64,000 bases of DNA from Chloracidobacterium sp. N (GTDB lineage Bacteria; Acidobacteriota; Blastocatellia; Chloracidobacteriales; Chloracidobacteriaceae): the NCBI RefSeq assembly GCF_018304765.1, contig NZ_CP072642.1:1951819-2015818 (forward strand). The letters are read 5' to 3'. The notes under the pieces were generated by a model. That model was not told the DNA's origin, did not search any database, and saw only the letters and a program-made list of their open reading frames with translations. Positions 43,966 to 53,800 of this stretch are shown here, in pieces (position 1 is the first letter of the stretch; the number at the start of each line of letters is the position of its first letter). The position numbers and the translations under genes are program-made.

Positions 43966-44021
43966 CGTGGGGCATCGCCGCTGGCGCGTTGACCAGCCTG
44001 GCGATGCCCCACGCGCTTTTT
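43966..44021 (+). terminator. Strong intrinsic terminator after pilC
   Basis: CGTGGGGCATCGCC (43966-43979) and GGCGATGCCCCACG (44000-44013) are a perfect 14-bp inverted repeat with an inner GCTGG/CCAGC stem. A CGCTTTTTGCT tail with five T residues follows. It sits 33 bp after the pilC stop. Confidence 0.93.
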
Positions 44022-44064
44022 GCTCTCCACGCTTTTTGTCCCGACCGGCTTTCCTGGCCCCGAC

Positions 44065-44946
44065 TCAATCGCGCAGTGGGCGTCGGGTCGTTGCCCAGGA
44101 GGGCATTGTCAGCACCGGCCGGTAGTTGCCTTCCTCGAAGCTGAACTTGAAATAGCCATCAAAGCGCGACACATCCGACAGCCCTTCACCGCGTGCCAGC
44201 GTCGGCATGCGGAACCGGTCATTGAACTGTGAGTAGTCCACCGTCGCCGAAATGGACCGGATGTTTTTGAGGTTCTTGTCGAGAATCTCTAGGTTGTACA
44301 TACCATCTATCGTGAGGGTCAGCATTTCGCCCTGCTCGCTGAGGTAAACCACCCCGGAAGCCAGCGGTACCGTCCGCGAGCGCGTCCGGGGACGGAACCG
44401 GAAGGCCAGTTCCCCCTCACGGGGTGAAGTCGTCGGCTCAAACTCGTAGTAGGCGACCCGCTCAGGCGTCAGCGGGAAAAAAATCAGGTCGAAAAAGCCT
44501 TGGGCCGAGAGGATGGTCAGCGCCTTCGGGTCAACCCGACTCCTGGGGCGTCCATTGTCATCGGTGTCGCTCACGATGCGCGTCAGCACCGGATACTGCC
44601 CGGTCTCGTCGGGACGGGTGGACGGTTCAACGATGACTTCGGTCTCACGATTCTGGCGCTGGCGGCCCGGCGCATCACCGGGCCGGCGCGGCTTCTCGTA
44701 CCGTTCAATCACCAACCGTTGCCGATAGGTACAGCGGTCACGCACGACGGCCGATTGAAACTGGTTACAGATCGTTCGACAGATGACGGGGGGAATCCCG
44801 CTACAGTCATAGCTTGGACTGCCGGGGCATTCCGGGCTGGGAACGGGTGCCGGAACCGGCGCGCCAACCGTCGTGGGCATACCGCTGAAACCAAGCAGGC
44901 CACCAGCCAGCGCCACGGCCAACCAGGGTCTGAGTGCATACGTCAT
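44065..44946 (-). CDS. Exported hypothetical protein
   Basis: The 293-aa protein begins with a signal peptide (TYALRPWLAVALAGGLLGFSG). A Cys-rich Pro-rich segment follows (CPGSPSYDCSGIPPVICRTICNQF), which has four or more Cys and could form disulfides. The remainder is charged with beta-strand patterns (RTVPLASGVVYLSEQGEMLTLTIDGMYNLEILDKNL). The start at 44946 has GAGGTGA about 12 nt upstream; a GTG at 44961 is also in frame. No family was recognised. It converges with pilC. Confidence 0.7.
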   Translation of the reverse strand: MTYALRPWLAVALAGGLLGFSGMPTTVGAPVPAPVPSPECPGSPSYDCSGIPPVICRTICNQFQSAVVRDRCTYRQRLVIERYEKPRRPGDAPGRQRQNRETEVIVEPSTRPDETGQYPVLTRIVSDTDDNGRPRSRVDPKALTILSAQGFFDLIFFPLTPERVAYYEFEPTTSPREGELAFRFRPRTRSRTVPLASGVVYLSEQGEMLTLTIDGMYNLEILDKNLKNIRSISATVDYSQFNDRFRMPTLARGEGLSDVSRFDGYFKFSFEEGNYRPVLTMPSWATTRRPLRD

Positions 44947-45065
44947 GGCTTTGTTTTTCACCTCAATCGTGGTTGCGTTATACAGCCTGGCGTTCTACAA
45001 GCAAGGCTGGCATCGGCCAGTAAGGTAGTCCGAACCCCACTGTCATCCAAGTCTGGAGTGCTCCC

Positions 45066-45707
45066 ATGCAAGACCGCACCTATCGTCTTCCCGCAGGATT
45101 CAACCTCACGGCGCTGGCCAACGACATTCGGCACTTTTTCCTGATGCGGGACCATCGCGTACAGGTTGTGCCGGTCGGTGAAGCCACGGTCATCCAGGCC
45201 GTTCGGGACTCAACGCTGACGACCCTGCTGGGACAGTCTTCTGCCCTGACGGTACGGCTTCAGGTTGTAGGTGACCGCCTGCTCGTCGAGATTGGCACGA
45301 GCAAGTGGCTGGAGAAAGCCGCTCTGGGTGTGGTCGGCTACGTTTTGCTGGGGCCGCTTGTCGTCCTTCCCATCGTCGGCGCTTTCAATCAACTCAAGCT
45401 GGTCGAGGACTTGTGGACCCATATTGACAGCCGTCTGGCGCAGCCCTTCGAGGCGTATGCACCGGTGGCGCCACCCGAACCGTCGTACCGGGGCTATCAG
45501 CCTCCCCCGCCGGCTGAACAACGCTGTCTTGCCTGTCAGTCCCCGATGCCAGCCAATGCCATTTTCTGTTCACGGTGCGGAGCCAAAGCCTCCGTCGTGC
45601 CCCACACCGCAGAAGCGGCGTCCGGGATGCCGTCCTGTCCCCAGTGTGGACTCGTCAACCAGATGGGCGCGCGTTTCTGCTCCGGCTGCGGCTACCGTTT
45701 TCCATAG
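45066..45707 (+). CDS. Zinc-ribbon protein with N-terminal membrane-associated domain
   Basis: This 213-aa protein has an N-terminal domain of about 110 residues with a hydrophobic helix at about 86-105 (AALGVVGYVLLGPLVVLPIVGAFNQL). A Pro-rich linker follows, then two zinc ribbons: CLACQSP...CSRCGA and CPQCGL...CSGCGY. A single-span membrane protein with C-terminal zinc ribbons is the likely topology. It has the same flavour as the neighbouring zinc-ribbon/TM2 cluster at 45809-47732 but is on the opposite strand. No specific function identified. Confidence 0.75.
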   Translation: MQDRTYRLPAGFNLTALANDIRHFFLMRDHRVQVVPVGEATVIQAVRDSTLTTLLGQSSALTVRLQVVGDRLLVEIGTSKWLEKAALGVVGYVLLGPLVVLPIVGAFNQLKLVEDLWTHIDSRLAQPFEAYAPVAPPEPSYRGYQPPPPAEQRCLACQSPMPANAIFCSRCGAKASVVPHTAEAASGMPSCPQCGLVNQMGARFCSGCGYRFP

Positions 45708-45720
45708 GGTTTCACGGGAA

Positions 45721-45790
45721 TGGTGAGTGGTGAGTGGCGAATGGTGAGTGGCGAATGGCGAATGGCAAGTGGCGGGTAGTGAATAGTGAA
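45721..45790 (+). repeat. Ten tandem heptanucleotide repeats (TGGYGAR)
   Basis: Ten 7-bp units run without gaps: TGGTGAG, TGGTGAG, TGGCGAA, TGGTGAG, TGGCGAA, TGGCGAA, TGGCAAG, TGGCGGG, TAGTGAA, TAGTGAA. The units are diverged toward the 3' end. The array lies between two convergent genes. The same heptamer flanks the palindrome at 27001-27048. Confidence 0.92.
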
Positions 45791-45808
45791 TGCACTCCAA
45801 AGCCGGGC

Positions 45809-46153
45809 TCAGGTTGACGAAAGGTAAAGCCACAGGAACCGGATCAGGCTCACGAGGAAGAAAACCGTCCCGACTACACCGAGCACCAGACTCCAGCGTG
45901 CACGGCGTTGAAGCCTGACCAGTCGCTCCCGGACGGCCGCCGGCAACGGGTCATGGTCTTCGAGGCGAAGGATGGCGGCCTCAGACTGAATCGCCAGAAA
46001 AAGCGCAAAGATGCCCAGCGGGAGGGTACAGAGCCAGCCGATCAGCGCCGACGTGAGGCCGAGCGCCAGCGCCAACATGGTACGCCCTTCCAACCGCGCC
46101 ACTTCATCAAGCGGCAACTTCACGGCTGGCGGGGCATCAGCAGGTTCCAGCAC
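45809..46153 (-). CDS. Small four-helix-like membrane protein
   Basis: The 114-aa protein has two pairs of hydrophobic segments. Residues 26-52 form the first (LALALGLTSALIGWLCTLPLGIFALFLAIQ), and residues 86-110 the second (WSLVLGVVGTVFFLVSLIRFLWLYL). They are separated by a charged loop (LRLEDHDPLPAAVRERLVRLQRRAR). The layout resembles DUF4190-type small membrane proteins. It lies 6 bp after the TM2 protein stop boundary on the same strand, so it is probably the last gene of that cluster. Function unknown. Confidence 0.7.
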   Translation of the reverse strand: MLEPADAPPAVKLPLDEVARLEGRTMLALALGLTSALIGWLCTLPLGIFALFLAIQSEAAILRLEDHDPLPAAVRERLVRLQRRARWSLVLGVVGTVFFLVSLIRFLWLYLSST

Positions 46154-46159
46154 AGTCCC

Positions 46160-46546
46160 TCAAAACCAGCCGCGGCGTCCCTGAATATAGGTCGCCACGA
46201 ACTCCTGATCGGATTTGGTGAGATACATAATCCCTTCCACCAGTCCGATGATGCCGGAGATCAGGCTGCCAAGGCCACAGGTCAGCACGGTAATCCCCAG
46301 CATGATGAGACCTTCCACCGTGTACCCCAGGATGAATTTGTGAACGCCAAACCCACCCAACAGGATACCGCAGATGGCCGCCGGGATTTTCTTTTCAGCG
46401 CCGGGGATGGGCCCACCCACCGGCGGCGGATAGGGCGCGGGTTGATACGACGGAGGGGTTGACCCACCGTAGGGGCTGGAAAAAAGGTTCAAATCAAGGG
46501 CCAGTCTGGGTCCATTCGGGGTTGCCAGGCGCATCTGTCGGAGCAT
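46160..46546 (-). CDS. TM2-domain protein (first copy)
   Basis: This 128-aa protein (start 46546) has a Pro/Gly/Tyr-rich N-terminal tail (YGGSTPPSYQPAPYPPPVGG), then a TM2 domain: EKKIPAAICGILLGGFGVHKFILGY, a short loop, and TVLTCGLGSLISGIIGLVEGIMYL. It ends TKSDQEFVATYIQGRRGWF. TM2 domains are two-helix membrane modules of unknown function. An alternative ATG at 46621 would add about 25 residues. It is a close paralogue of the protein at 46667-47083 (shared HKFxLGY and EFVxTYxQGRR). Confidence 0.85.
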   Translation of the reverse strand: MLRQMRLATPNGPRLALDLNLFSSPYGGSTPPSYQPAPYPPPVGGPIPGAEKKIPAAICGILLGGFGVHKFILGYTVEGLIMLGITVLTCGLGSLISGIIGLVEGIMYLTKSDQEFVATYIQGRRGWF

Positions 46547-46666
46547 AGGTGTTCTCTTGGGGTGATGGGAAAAAGCCGACACAGCATGGCTGGAGTGTTT
46601 CCCAAAGTCAGTAGAATTCACTTCAAGTTCAGCCTGCCAGCCTTGGATGAATGCGGGCAGGGATTT

Positions 46667-47083
46667 TCAAAACCAGGGGCGCCGCCCCTGAACATACGTC
46701 CGCACAAACTCTTCATCACTTTTGTTCAGGTACATCACACCTTCAATCAGCCCGATGACAGAAACCGCAAAGGGGATGATGAACAGAATAAACCCAACGC
46801 CACAGGTCACAAGGCCGATGACAACGGCCAGGATAAAGCCGCCGATAGTACCAGCGGCCATGATGAGCCCTTCCTGCTGGTAGCCGAGCAGGAATTTGTG
46901 TGCGCCGAAACCACCGAGAAGGATCGCCAGCAAGGCCGCCGACATTCGCTTTTCTGCACCTGGCACTTGCCCCCCTGGTGGAGGAGACATCATAGGTGGC
47001 GGATAAGAGGGCTGCTGGTAAGGTGACTGGGAGGGCTGCCCGTAAGGAGTTGTCAGAATGATGGAAACAGGTAGTGCCGCCAA
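46667..47083 (-). CDS. TM2-domain protein (second copy)
   Basis: This 138-aa paralogue of the preceding protein shows a Pro/Tyr/Gln-rich N-terminal tail and EKRMSAALLAILLGGFGAHKFLLGY, followed by a longer hydrophobic region and SVIGLIEGVMYLNKSDEEFVRTYVQGRRPWF. The extra middle helix (IGGFILAVVIGLVTCGVGFILFIIP) makes it longer than its copy. The start is TTG at 47083 with an AGGAG site 9 nt upstream; no ATG is available in this frame. It lies 58 bp after the zinc-ribbon protein gene. Confidence 0.85.
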   Translation of the reverse strand: MAALPVSIILTTPYGQPSQSPYQQPSYPPPMMSPPPGGQVPGAEKRMSAALLAILLGGFGAHKFLLGYQQEGLIMAAGTIGGFILAVVIGLVTCGVGFILFIIPFAVSVIGLIEGVMYLNKSDEEFVRTYVQGRRPWF

Positions 47084-47141
47084 TATCGTTTTCTCCTCTC
47101 ACCAACTGGTGGTCAAACCACCTTGGAGTCCCTCATAGGTG

Positions 47142-47732
47142 TCACTTGAGAAAGAGGACCAACAGGGCCAGCAGCCCGATGGCAATGTCCAAACCACCGA
47201 AAATCATACCAATGAGGGCCATGGCTTGACCTTCAGCGACACCCAGGCGCTGCAGGCTGCTTTTTGATTGGATACCGAGCGCCAAGGCAACTGTACCTAA
47301 CACCGTACCCAGTAATGCACCCGGCGACATACAACAGAGCATCCCCGGAACTCCCAGAACTCCCAGGATCAGTGCCGTCCGTGCCTGCCCCTGCCAGCGC
47401 TGTGCCTCGACCGAAAATGCCGGGTCCTGATACCCAACCGGTCCGTAGAGTGGCGGCCCATACGCCGGAGTGACATCAGGAGTCACATAAGGCTGTTGAT
47501 AGGGTGCTGGCGGCATTCCGTAAGGCGAGGGCGTCACCGGCGGCGGATAGGGAGGATAGGACGGCGCCTGATAGGGGGATTGCGGTTGGGTCGGCGCCTC
47601 GAACGGATTGGTCGCGGCCGGCGGTGTGGCGTCCGTGGTCTGCGCCGTCGGGTTCGGTGCTCCACAGTTGTAGCAGGCCGCCGCCGAATCGGGATTGGAA
47701 GCACCACAGTTCGGGCAGTAATAAAAAGGCAT
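47142..47732 (-). CDS. Zinc-ribbon protein with DUF4190-like membrane domain
   Basis: This 196-aa protein begins with a zinc ribbon CPNCGASNPDS...CYNCGAP at residues 7-25. A Pro/Tyr/Gln-rich spacer of ~75 residues follows, then two hydrophobic segments in the DUF4190 pattern (TALILGVLGVPGMLCCMSPGALLGTVLGTVALALG and AEGQAMALIGMIFGGLDIAIGLLALLVLFL). It belongs with the TM2 proteins downstream in one small cluster of ribbon-spacer-membrane proteins. It starts one base past the ABC ATPase stop, so translation may be coupled. Confidence 0.82.
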   Translation of the reverse strand: MPFYYCPNCGASNPDSAAACYNCGAPNPTAQTTDATPPAATNPFEAPTQPQSPYQAPSYPPYPPPVTPSPYGMPPAPYQQPYVTPDVTPAYGPPLYGPVGYQDPAFSVEAQRWQGQARTALILGVLGVPGMLCCMSPGALLGTVLGTVALALGIQSKSSLQRLGVAEGQAMALIGMIFGGLDIAIGLLALLVLFLK

Positions 47733-47733
47733 G

Positions 47734-49275
47734 TCAGCGATGCTCCACAGCCGCGTCAGAATGGACAGCGCCGGTCATCATCAGTCCCAGCTCGGACTGG
47801 GAAACCTGGTCCGGCTCAACGTTACCGACGATGCGCCCATCATACATGACCAGAAGGCGGTCGCTAAGGGACAAAACTTCCTCCAGTTCCGCCGATACCA
47901 GCAGGATGCCCACCCCGGCATCGCGCAGCTTCAGCAGCTTGCGGTGAATGAACTCGATGGCACCGATGTCCACCCCACGGGTCGGCTGGGACACGAGCAG
48001 AAGTTTTGGTGGCAGCTCAAACTCCCGTCCGACGACAAGCTTCTGCTGATTCCCTCCTGACAATGAGCGGGAAAGCGCCCGGCGATTGGGTGGGCGGACA
48101 TCAAAGGCCTGCAGGAGCGCCTCCGTTCGCTCGTTGATGCGCGGGCGGTCAAGAAATCCCAAACGGGCTGCCGGAGGATGGTAATGGTCTCCCAAGATAA
48201 CGTTGTCCGACAGGTCGAAATCCAGCAGCAGGGCGCGTTTGTGGCGGTCTTCCGGGATGTGCGCCACGCCCAGCGCCCGGATGGCGCGGGGTGATTTCCC
48301 CACCAGCGACTGGCCAAGCAACAGCATTTCCCCACCGGTTGGCTTCAGAAGCCCGGCCAGACATTCAATGAGTTCCGACTGTCCATTCCCTTCCACCCCG
48401 GCAATCCCGACGATTTCTCCGGCGCGAACCTGCAGCGATACGCCCTGGAGTGCCGGCGTCCCATTGGACTTCAGAGCCGTGAGTTGCCTGACCTCAAGCA
48501 GCACGTCCTGGGGGCGGGCCGGCGTTTTTTCAACGCGCAGCAGCACCTCGCGCCCAACCATCAACCGGGCCAGAGCTTCCGCCGAGGTGTCATGGGTTTC
48601 GACTTCCCCCACCACGCGCCCATCGCGCATCACGGTCACACGGTCGGAAATCGCCAGCACCTCGGCCAGCTTGTGGGTGATGAGGATGATGGTTTTGCCC
48701 TGCTGGCGGAGCGTCCGCAGCACTGCAAAGAGTTCCTCGACTTCCGGCGGCGTCAGAACGGCCGTCGGCTCATCGAGAATCAGAATGTCCGCGCCACGGT
48801 AGAGGGTCTTGAGGATTTCGACGCGCTGCTGCTCGCCAACCGACAACTCCCCGATGAGGGCATCCGGGTTGGCGCGCAGCCTGTAGCGCTCGCACAAATC
48901 GAGCACCCGGCGCCGGGCACCGGACTTATCCACCATCCACCCCGCCCGCGGTTCCGCGCCAAGGATGATGTTTTCGAGCACGGTCAGCGTCGGCACGAGC
49001 ATGAAGTGCTGGTGAACCATGCCCAGGCCGGCGGCAATGGCGTCGCGTGGCGAAGTGAAGTGGACCGGCTGACCGCGCAGCCGGATGTCCCCGGCATCCG
49101 GCGTGTACAGGCCATAGAGGATGTTCATGGCCGTGGACTTGCCAGCGCCGTTTTCCCCGATGAGGGCGTGAACCGTCTGCGGGGCAATGGTGAGCGTCAC
49201 CGCGTCATTGGCCACCAGAGACCCAAAACGCTTCGTGACCCCGCGCATCTCGACGGCAGCAGTGTGAGTTTCCAT
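47734..49275 (-). CDS. Orphan ABC ATPase, tandem-domain nucleoside/sugar type
   Basis: The 513-aa paralogue of the protein at 29541-31049 has two ATPase domains. The first has GENGAGKST (Walker A), [16 protein letters not shown] (signature) and [12 protein letters not shown] (Walker B). The second has [24 protein letters not shown] and [14 protein letters not shown]. No permease or BMP binding protein lies beside it, and the next gene (47142) is unrelated. ATG at 49275 is preferred; an in-frame start at 49314 reaches the end of the tRNA. Partner and substrate unknown. Confidence 0.92.
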   Translation of the reverse strand: METHTAAVEMRGVTKRFGSLVANDAVTLTIAPQTVHALIGENGAGKSTAMNILYGLYTPDAGDIRLRGQPVHFTSPRDAIAAGLGMVHQHFMLVPTLTVLENIILGAEPRAGWMVDKSGARRRVLDLCERYRLRANPDALIGELSVGEQQRVEILKTLYRGADILILDEPTAVLTPPEVEELFAVLRTLRQQGKTIILITHKLAEVLAISDRVTVMRDGRVVGEVETHDTSAEALARLMVGREVLLRVEKTPARPQDVLLEVRQLTALKSNGTPALQGVSLQVRAGEIVGIAGVEGNGQSELIECLAGLLKPTGGEMLLLGQSLVGKSPRAIRALGVAHIPEDRHKRALLLDFDLSDNVILGDHYHPPAARLGFLDRPRINERTEALLQAFDVRPPNRRALSRSLSGGNQQKLVVGREFELPPKLLLVSQPTRGVDIGAIEFIHRKLLKLRDAGVGILLVSAELEEVLSLSDRLLVMYDGRIVGNVEPDQVSQSELGLMMTGAVHSDAAVEHR

Positions 49276-49316
49276 GGCAGGAGGGCGGCGGACCGGCGCG
49301 CAGGGGAAAAGCAAAG

Positions 49317-49393
<77 letters not shown>

Positions 49394-49463
49394 AGCCGTG
49401 AAATGCGGAACGTGAAACTAGCGCGTTCATCCCCGAAAAGCAAGTGACCTTCTCAGCCGCGGC

Positions 49464-49964
49464 TCAACCGGCCGGAACCTCCTCCACCCGCGCCGACTCG
49501 ATGATCACCGGCTTGAGGGGTCGGTCCTGGGCATTTGTCGGCGTCTCGGCAATGGCGTCCACAACCTCCTGCCCGGCGATGACCCGCCCAAAAATCGTGT
49601 AGTTGGGCGGCAGGGCGCTTTTCTTGTGCATGATGAAAAACTGGCTGCCGTTCGTGTTCGGCCCCCGGTTGGCCATGGCCACAATGCCCGGCACATAACC
49701 CGTCCGGTACAGCGGCGAGGCGGGATTGATTTCATCTTCAAACTCCCGCCCGAAAGCCGACGTTCCACCCGCACCGGTGCCGGTTGGATCGCCGCCCTGA
49801 ATCATGAAGCCGCGAATGACACGGTGAAAGGTCACGTTGGTGTAATAGCCACGGTTCGCCAGCAGCGTGAAGTTTTCCACCGTCCGGGGAGCCTCCCCGG
49901 ACAGCAGTTCAAACTGAATCGTGCCGTGATTGGTGACGAGCGTTGCAATGCGCCGGGTGGACAT
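49464..49964 (-). CDS. Cyclophilin-type peptidyl-prolyl isomerase (cytoplasmic)
   Basis: This 166-aa cyclophilin catalyses cis-trans prolyl isomerisation. Motifs include LLSGEAPRTVENF, YYTNVTFHRVIRGFMIQGGDP, the AMANRGPNTNGSQFFIM block and TIFGRVIAGQEVVDAI. The start at 49964 (MSTRRIATLV) has no signal peptide, so the enzyme should be cytoplasmic. A second cyclophilin, this one a lipoprotein, lies 75 bp upstream on the same strand. Length and catalytic Arg/Phe residues match the family. Confidence 0.94.
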   Translation of the reverse strand: MSTRRIATLVTNHGTIQFELLSGEAPRTVENFTLLANRGYYTNVTFHRVIRGFMIQGGDPTGTGAGGTSAFGREFEDEINPASPLYRTGYVPGIVAMANRGPNTNGSQFFIMHKKSALPPNYTIFGRVIAGQEVVDAIAETPTNAQDRPLKPVIIESARVEEVPAG

Positions 49965-50038
49965 ATCACATATCCTTTCCAAGGTGAGTTGCACGTCCAG
50001 AATAGTCCAGAAGGCTTCCCTTCGTCATGGCGCACAGG

Positions 50039-50719
50039 TCAAAATTCGCTGACCGTCGCCGAAATGATGCGGATGGGCGTCAGGGGGCGGTCCCGCATCA
50101 GCATTTCCGGGCCCTGGTAGGTTGGCGTCTCGGCAATGGCATCCACCACGTCCTGACCTTCAAACACCCGCCCGAAAATCGTGTAGGACGGCGGAAGCTG
50201 GTAATCCCGGTGCATGATGAAAAACTGGCTGCCGTTGGTGTTCGGACCGCGATTGGCCATGGCCACGATACCGGCTTTGTACCCGGCCAGATACAGCGGC
50301 GATTTGGGGTCAATTTCATCGGCAAATTCACCGCCAAAGGCAGATTCGCCGCCCGTCCCGTCACCTTTGGGATCGCCGGTCTGAATCATGAAGCCCTTGA
50401 TGACACGGTGAAACGTTATGCCATTGAAATACTTTCGCTCGGCCAGCAGACGGAAGTTTTCACAGGTTTTGGGCGCGTCCTGCGTCAGCAGTTCAAAGCG
50501 AATCCGGCCCTTGGTCGTTTCCAGGGTTGCCACCAGACGCTTGGCGGGGGTCGTCGCCGGAGGTGATGCTGGCGCAGATGGCGGCGGTGGAGGCGGAAGG
50601 GAGGGCGGTTGCGCCGGGGGCGGAGAGGTGCAGCCAGAGGCCAGAAGCACGGTCAGCACCAGTGAGAGCAGCGCCATCCGGCATTGCGCCGTGCGCTTTT
50701 GAGTGTCAGGGAATGTCAT
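50039..50719 (-). CDS. Cyclophilin-type peptidyl-prolyl isomerase (lipoprotein)
   Basis: This 226-aa cyclophilin starts at 50719. A signal sequence leads to a lipobox LASGC at about residue 30, followed by a Pro/Ser-rich linker of ~30 residues (TSPPPAQPPSLPPPPPP). The cyclophilin domain then shows YFNGITFHRVIKGFMIQTGDP, AMANRGPNTNGSQFFIM and TIFGRVFEGQDVVDAI. It is therefore a membrane-tethered periplasmic foldase candidate. It is divergent from the CHAT gene across 136 bp. Confidence 0.93.
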   Translation of the reverse strand: MTFPDTQKRTAQCRMALLSLVLTVLLASGCTSPPPAQPPSLPPPPPPSAPASPPATTPAKRLVATLETTKGRIRFELLTQDAPKTCENFRLLAERKYFNGITFHRVIKGFMIQTGDPKGDGTGGESAFGGEFADEIDPKSPLYLAGYKAGIVAMANRGPNTNGSQFFIMHRDYQLPPSYTIFGRVFEGQDVVDAIAETPTYQGPEMLMRDRPLTPIRIISATVSEF

Positions 50720-50855
50720 GGGTCGCAAAGGATGTCCTCTTTGTAAAAGGTCTGGAACGTTTCGGTGAAGCAGGTTCACCAGCCATGTATTGGCACGCTG
50801 AGTGTACCGATGCAACATGCTCTGACTCGCAGAGGGGAAAAGCCACGGAGACGGA

Positions 50856-53800
50856 ATGGCCATGACCAGCCGGCAACGTGCCAGTATCGTGACGACACCG
50901 TGGCGCTCTGTCCGGCGGGGAACCTGGCTGCTGGCCTTCGTTGTCGCCGGACTGCTGGCCTGCCGGCAACCATCTCTCACCAGCCAACCTGATGTATGGC
51001 AGAGCCTTCGGCAGTGGCCGGTGACTTCACCCCACGGATTTCGTCTTTCCGGGGCGCCAGCACCTCCCAGCGGGACGACGGCCCGCCTCGATCTGGACCA
51101 AACCACAAGGCTGACGGCCGCTGTCGCCACCGCAACGACCCTTGAACCCGCAGCCTGTACCCATGCCCTGCTCTGGCGCGACCTGGCCGCCGGAGAGATT
51201 CATCTGGCCCGTCGTCGTCTGACGTCCCCACATCCCGCCCCACACCCTGCTACGGCGGACTGGTCCAACGACGCCGCCATTGTGCAGTCCGAATGGGGAC
51301 TCCGGCACGGACGACCGGAAGACTTCGAGGCGGCGCTCAAAGCTCTCAACCATGCGCCTGCCACCCGTGACCACGCCCGGACCGCCCACTTCAACCGGGC
51401 ACTTCTGTTTCAGCACCTTGGTCTGGCACGCCGCGCGGAAGCCGAGTGGCGACACTACCTTGACGAAGAACACGACGGGGCCTGGGCCGCCGTCGCCCGG
51501 CAGCATCTGGATGACCTGACGCGGCAGCCGCCCGACCTCTCACATCTTCAGGACACACTGGCCGGACTGGTCGACAACCCGGAGACGCCCGAAGCACAGA
51601 GCTTTTTCACCCACCACCTGGGCGCATTGCTCGATGGGACAGGCGCACTGGCCGAAGCCTTTGTGACTTCCGGTGCGTCAACACGTCTCAAGCAGCTTCA
51701 CTGTCTGGCTCAGCAAACCCGGCAACGGGCCGGTGATCTGTGGGCAACCGACCTCGCCCAGGTTATTGCCAGACTCCGGGACACAGAGCAGGCGGCCCCG
51801 TGGCTGGCGGCCCGGCAGGACCTGCGCCAGGCCCGCCAACGCTATCCCATCGAGGGCCAACCCACCGCCGCCGAGCCGCTCTACGCGCGCGCGCGCCAGA
51901 CCTTTCTCGCGGTCGGTGACCTGGCCAGCGCGGCCGAAGCCGAACTGGGACTTGTTTATTGCGCCGTACAACGCCCCGAAACCGCCCCGCTTGACCGGCT
52001 AAGCGCGGCGCTGCTGTCCACGGCGCGCAGCCGGCACTATGCCCGCCTGGAAGGGCAAACCCTGCGGGTGCGCGCCCAGCTTGCCCTCCGCCAGTCCCGG
52101 CCGGCACTGGCCGTCACCCACTGCCAGTCGGCGCTGGCGACATTTCAGATGCTTTCCGACTGGGAGGAAACCCAACGCACCCTGCTCATTCTCAGTGACG
52201 CCCACGAACACCAGGGCAATGCGCCCGCCGCACTGCTGACGCTGCGACAACTGCTCCAGACCGGCCGCCAGCGGGGGACGAATCCCCGGCGGTATTCCCA
52301 GGCCTGCGCCTTTGCGGCCCGAACCTGCGCGGCAGCCGGGGCTTTTGAACTGGGCCTCGCCTTTGCTGAAGAAGCCCGCGCGGCCGCCGCCGGACAAACC
52401 TTCCCGGCCTTCCAGCTCGATGCCGAAACCCTGTTGGCGGTGTTGAACATCAAGTCCGGCCGGCTGGCAGCGGCTGCGGCTGCGCTCGACCGGGCCGCCG
52501 GGGTTCTGGAGCGGGTTGACGACCCGCGTGTGCGGCGTGTTCTTGCCCTCGACTACCTGCCGACGGCGGCCTGGTGTCGCATGGCGCTGGGAGAACCCGT
52601 GGCCGCTCTTCAGCTCTGTACGGCGGCCGCTGAAAACCTGCGCACCGGGCAGCACGATGCCTACTGGCCGCTTGTGGAATCCGTACGGAGCGCCGCCCAC
52701 CTTGCCCTTGGCAATGCCCGGTCCGCCGAAGCCGCCCTGGAAGCCGGTATCCGCTGGCTGGAAACAACGCGCCTCCGCCTGACCCAAACTCCTGACCGCC
52801 AACGCTTTTTCCACCGGCAGGCCGAGCTGTACGAACGTCTGGCCGCCCTGCGGCTGAAACGCGGCCAGGTCACGGAAGCCTTCGCATGTCTTGAACAGGC
52901 ACGGGCGCGCACCCTGCTCGACCGCCGCCGCCAGGCGACCGGAAACCCCGGCGCGTCCTCCCCGCTTCCAGCCACCGGGGCGGCTTTCATCCGGGCGTTA
53001 CAGGTGCGTTTGCCGGAGCAGGTCATCGTTCTGGCCTACGCGGTCGGGGATGAGCAGACCGAAAGTTTCGTGCTCACCCGGCGCGACCTGCGGCACACAA
53101 CGCTGGCCACCGGCGGCGCGCAACTCGCCCGCGACATCCACAGCCTGAACGGTCTTCTGACCGATGTGACGAGTGACATCTCCCACATCCGCCACATCGG
53201 ACAACAACTGTACGCCACGCTCATCGCTCCGCTGAAATGCTCATGGACGGCTTCCACGCGCCTGGTCATCATCCCGGACGGCCCACTTTACAGCCTGCCG
53301 TGGGCGGCGATCTGTGATGCTGAAGGACGGTGGCTCGCCCAGCAGGTGCCGTTCTCGATGTGCCCAAGCGTGGCAACGCTCGTCCAGGCACTGGAACAGG
53401 CACGCGAAAAGGACGCGCCGCCTGCCCGCGAGCCACCGACCGGAACGGCTCTCGTGGCGGCTGACCCGGACCTGTCCGCTGCCGCTGAAGCCCACGACCT
53501 GCCTCCGCTTTCCGGCGCACGGGATGAGCTCCTCTGCCTGCAATCCATTCTGGGGCCGGGGGTGACACTGACTGGCAGCGAGGTCACAAAAGCGCGCCTT
53601 ATGGCGGCGCTGCCCCAAACCCACCTGGCGCACCTGGCCGTTCACGGACGGGCTGAACCGGATGCACCGCTGCGGTCGGCGCTCCACCTCACGGCCACAG
53701 CAGAAGATGACGGGCAACTCACGGCCGCCGAAGTGTACGAATGTTCCTTCCCACAGCTCCGGCTGGTGGTGCTGTCGGCCTGCGAGTCGGCGCTTGGGGC

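Noticed and set aside
45721-45790. Possible CRISPR array
   Set aside because: The units are 7 bp and gapless, so there are no spacers; no cas gene is in the window.
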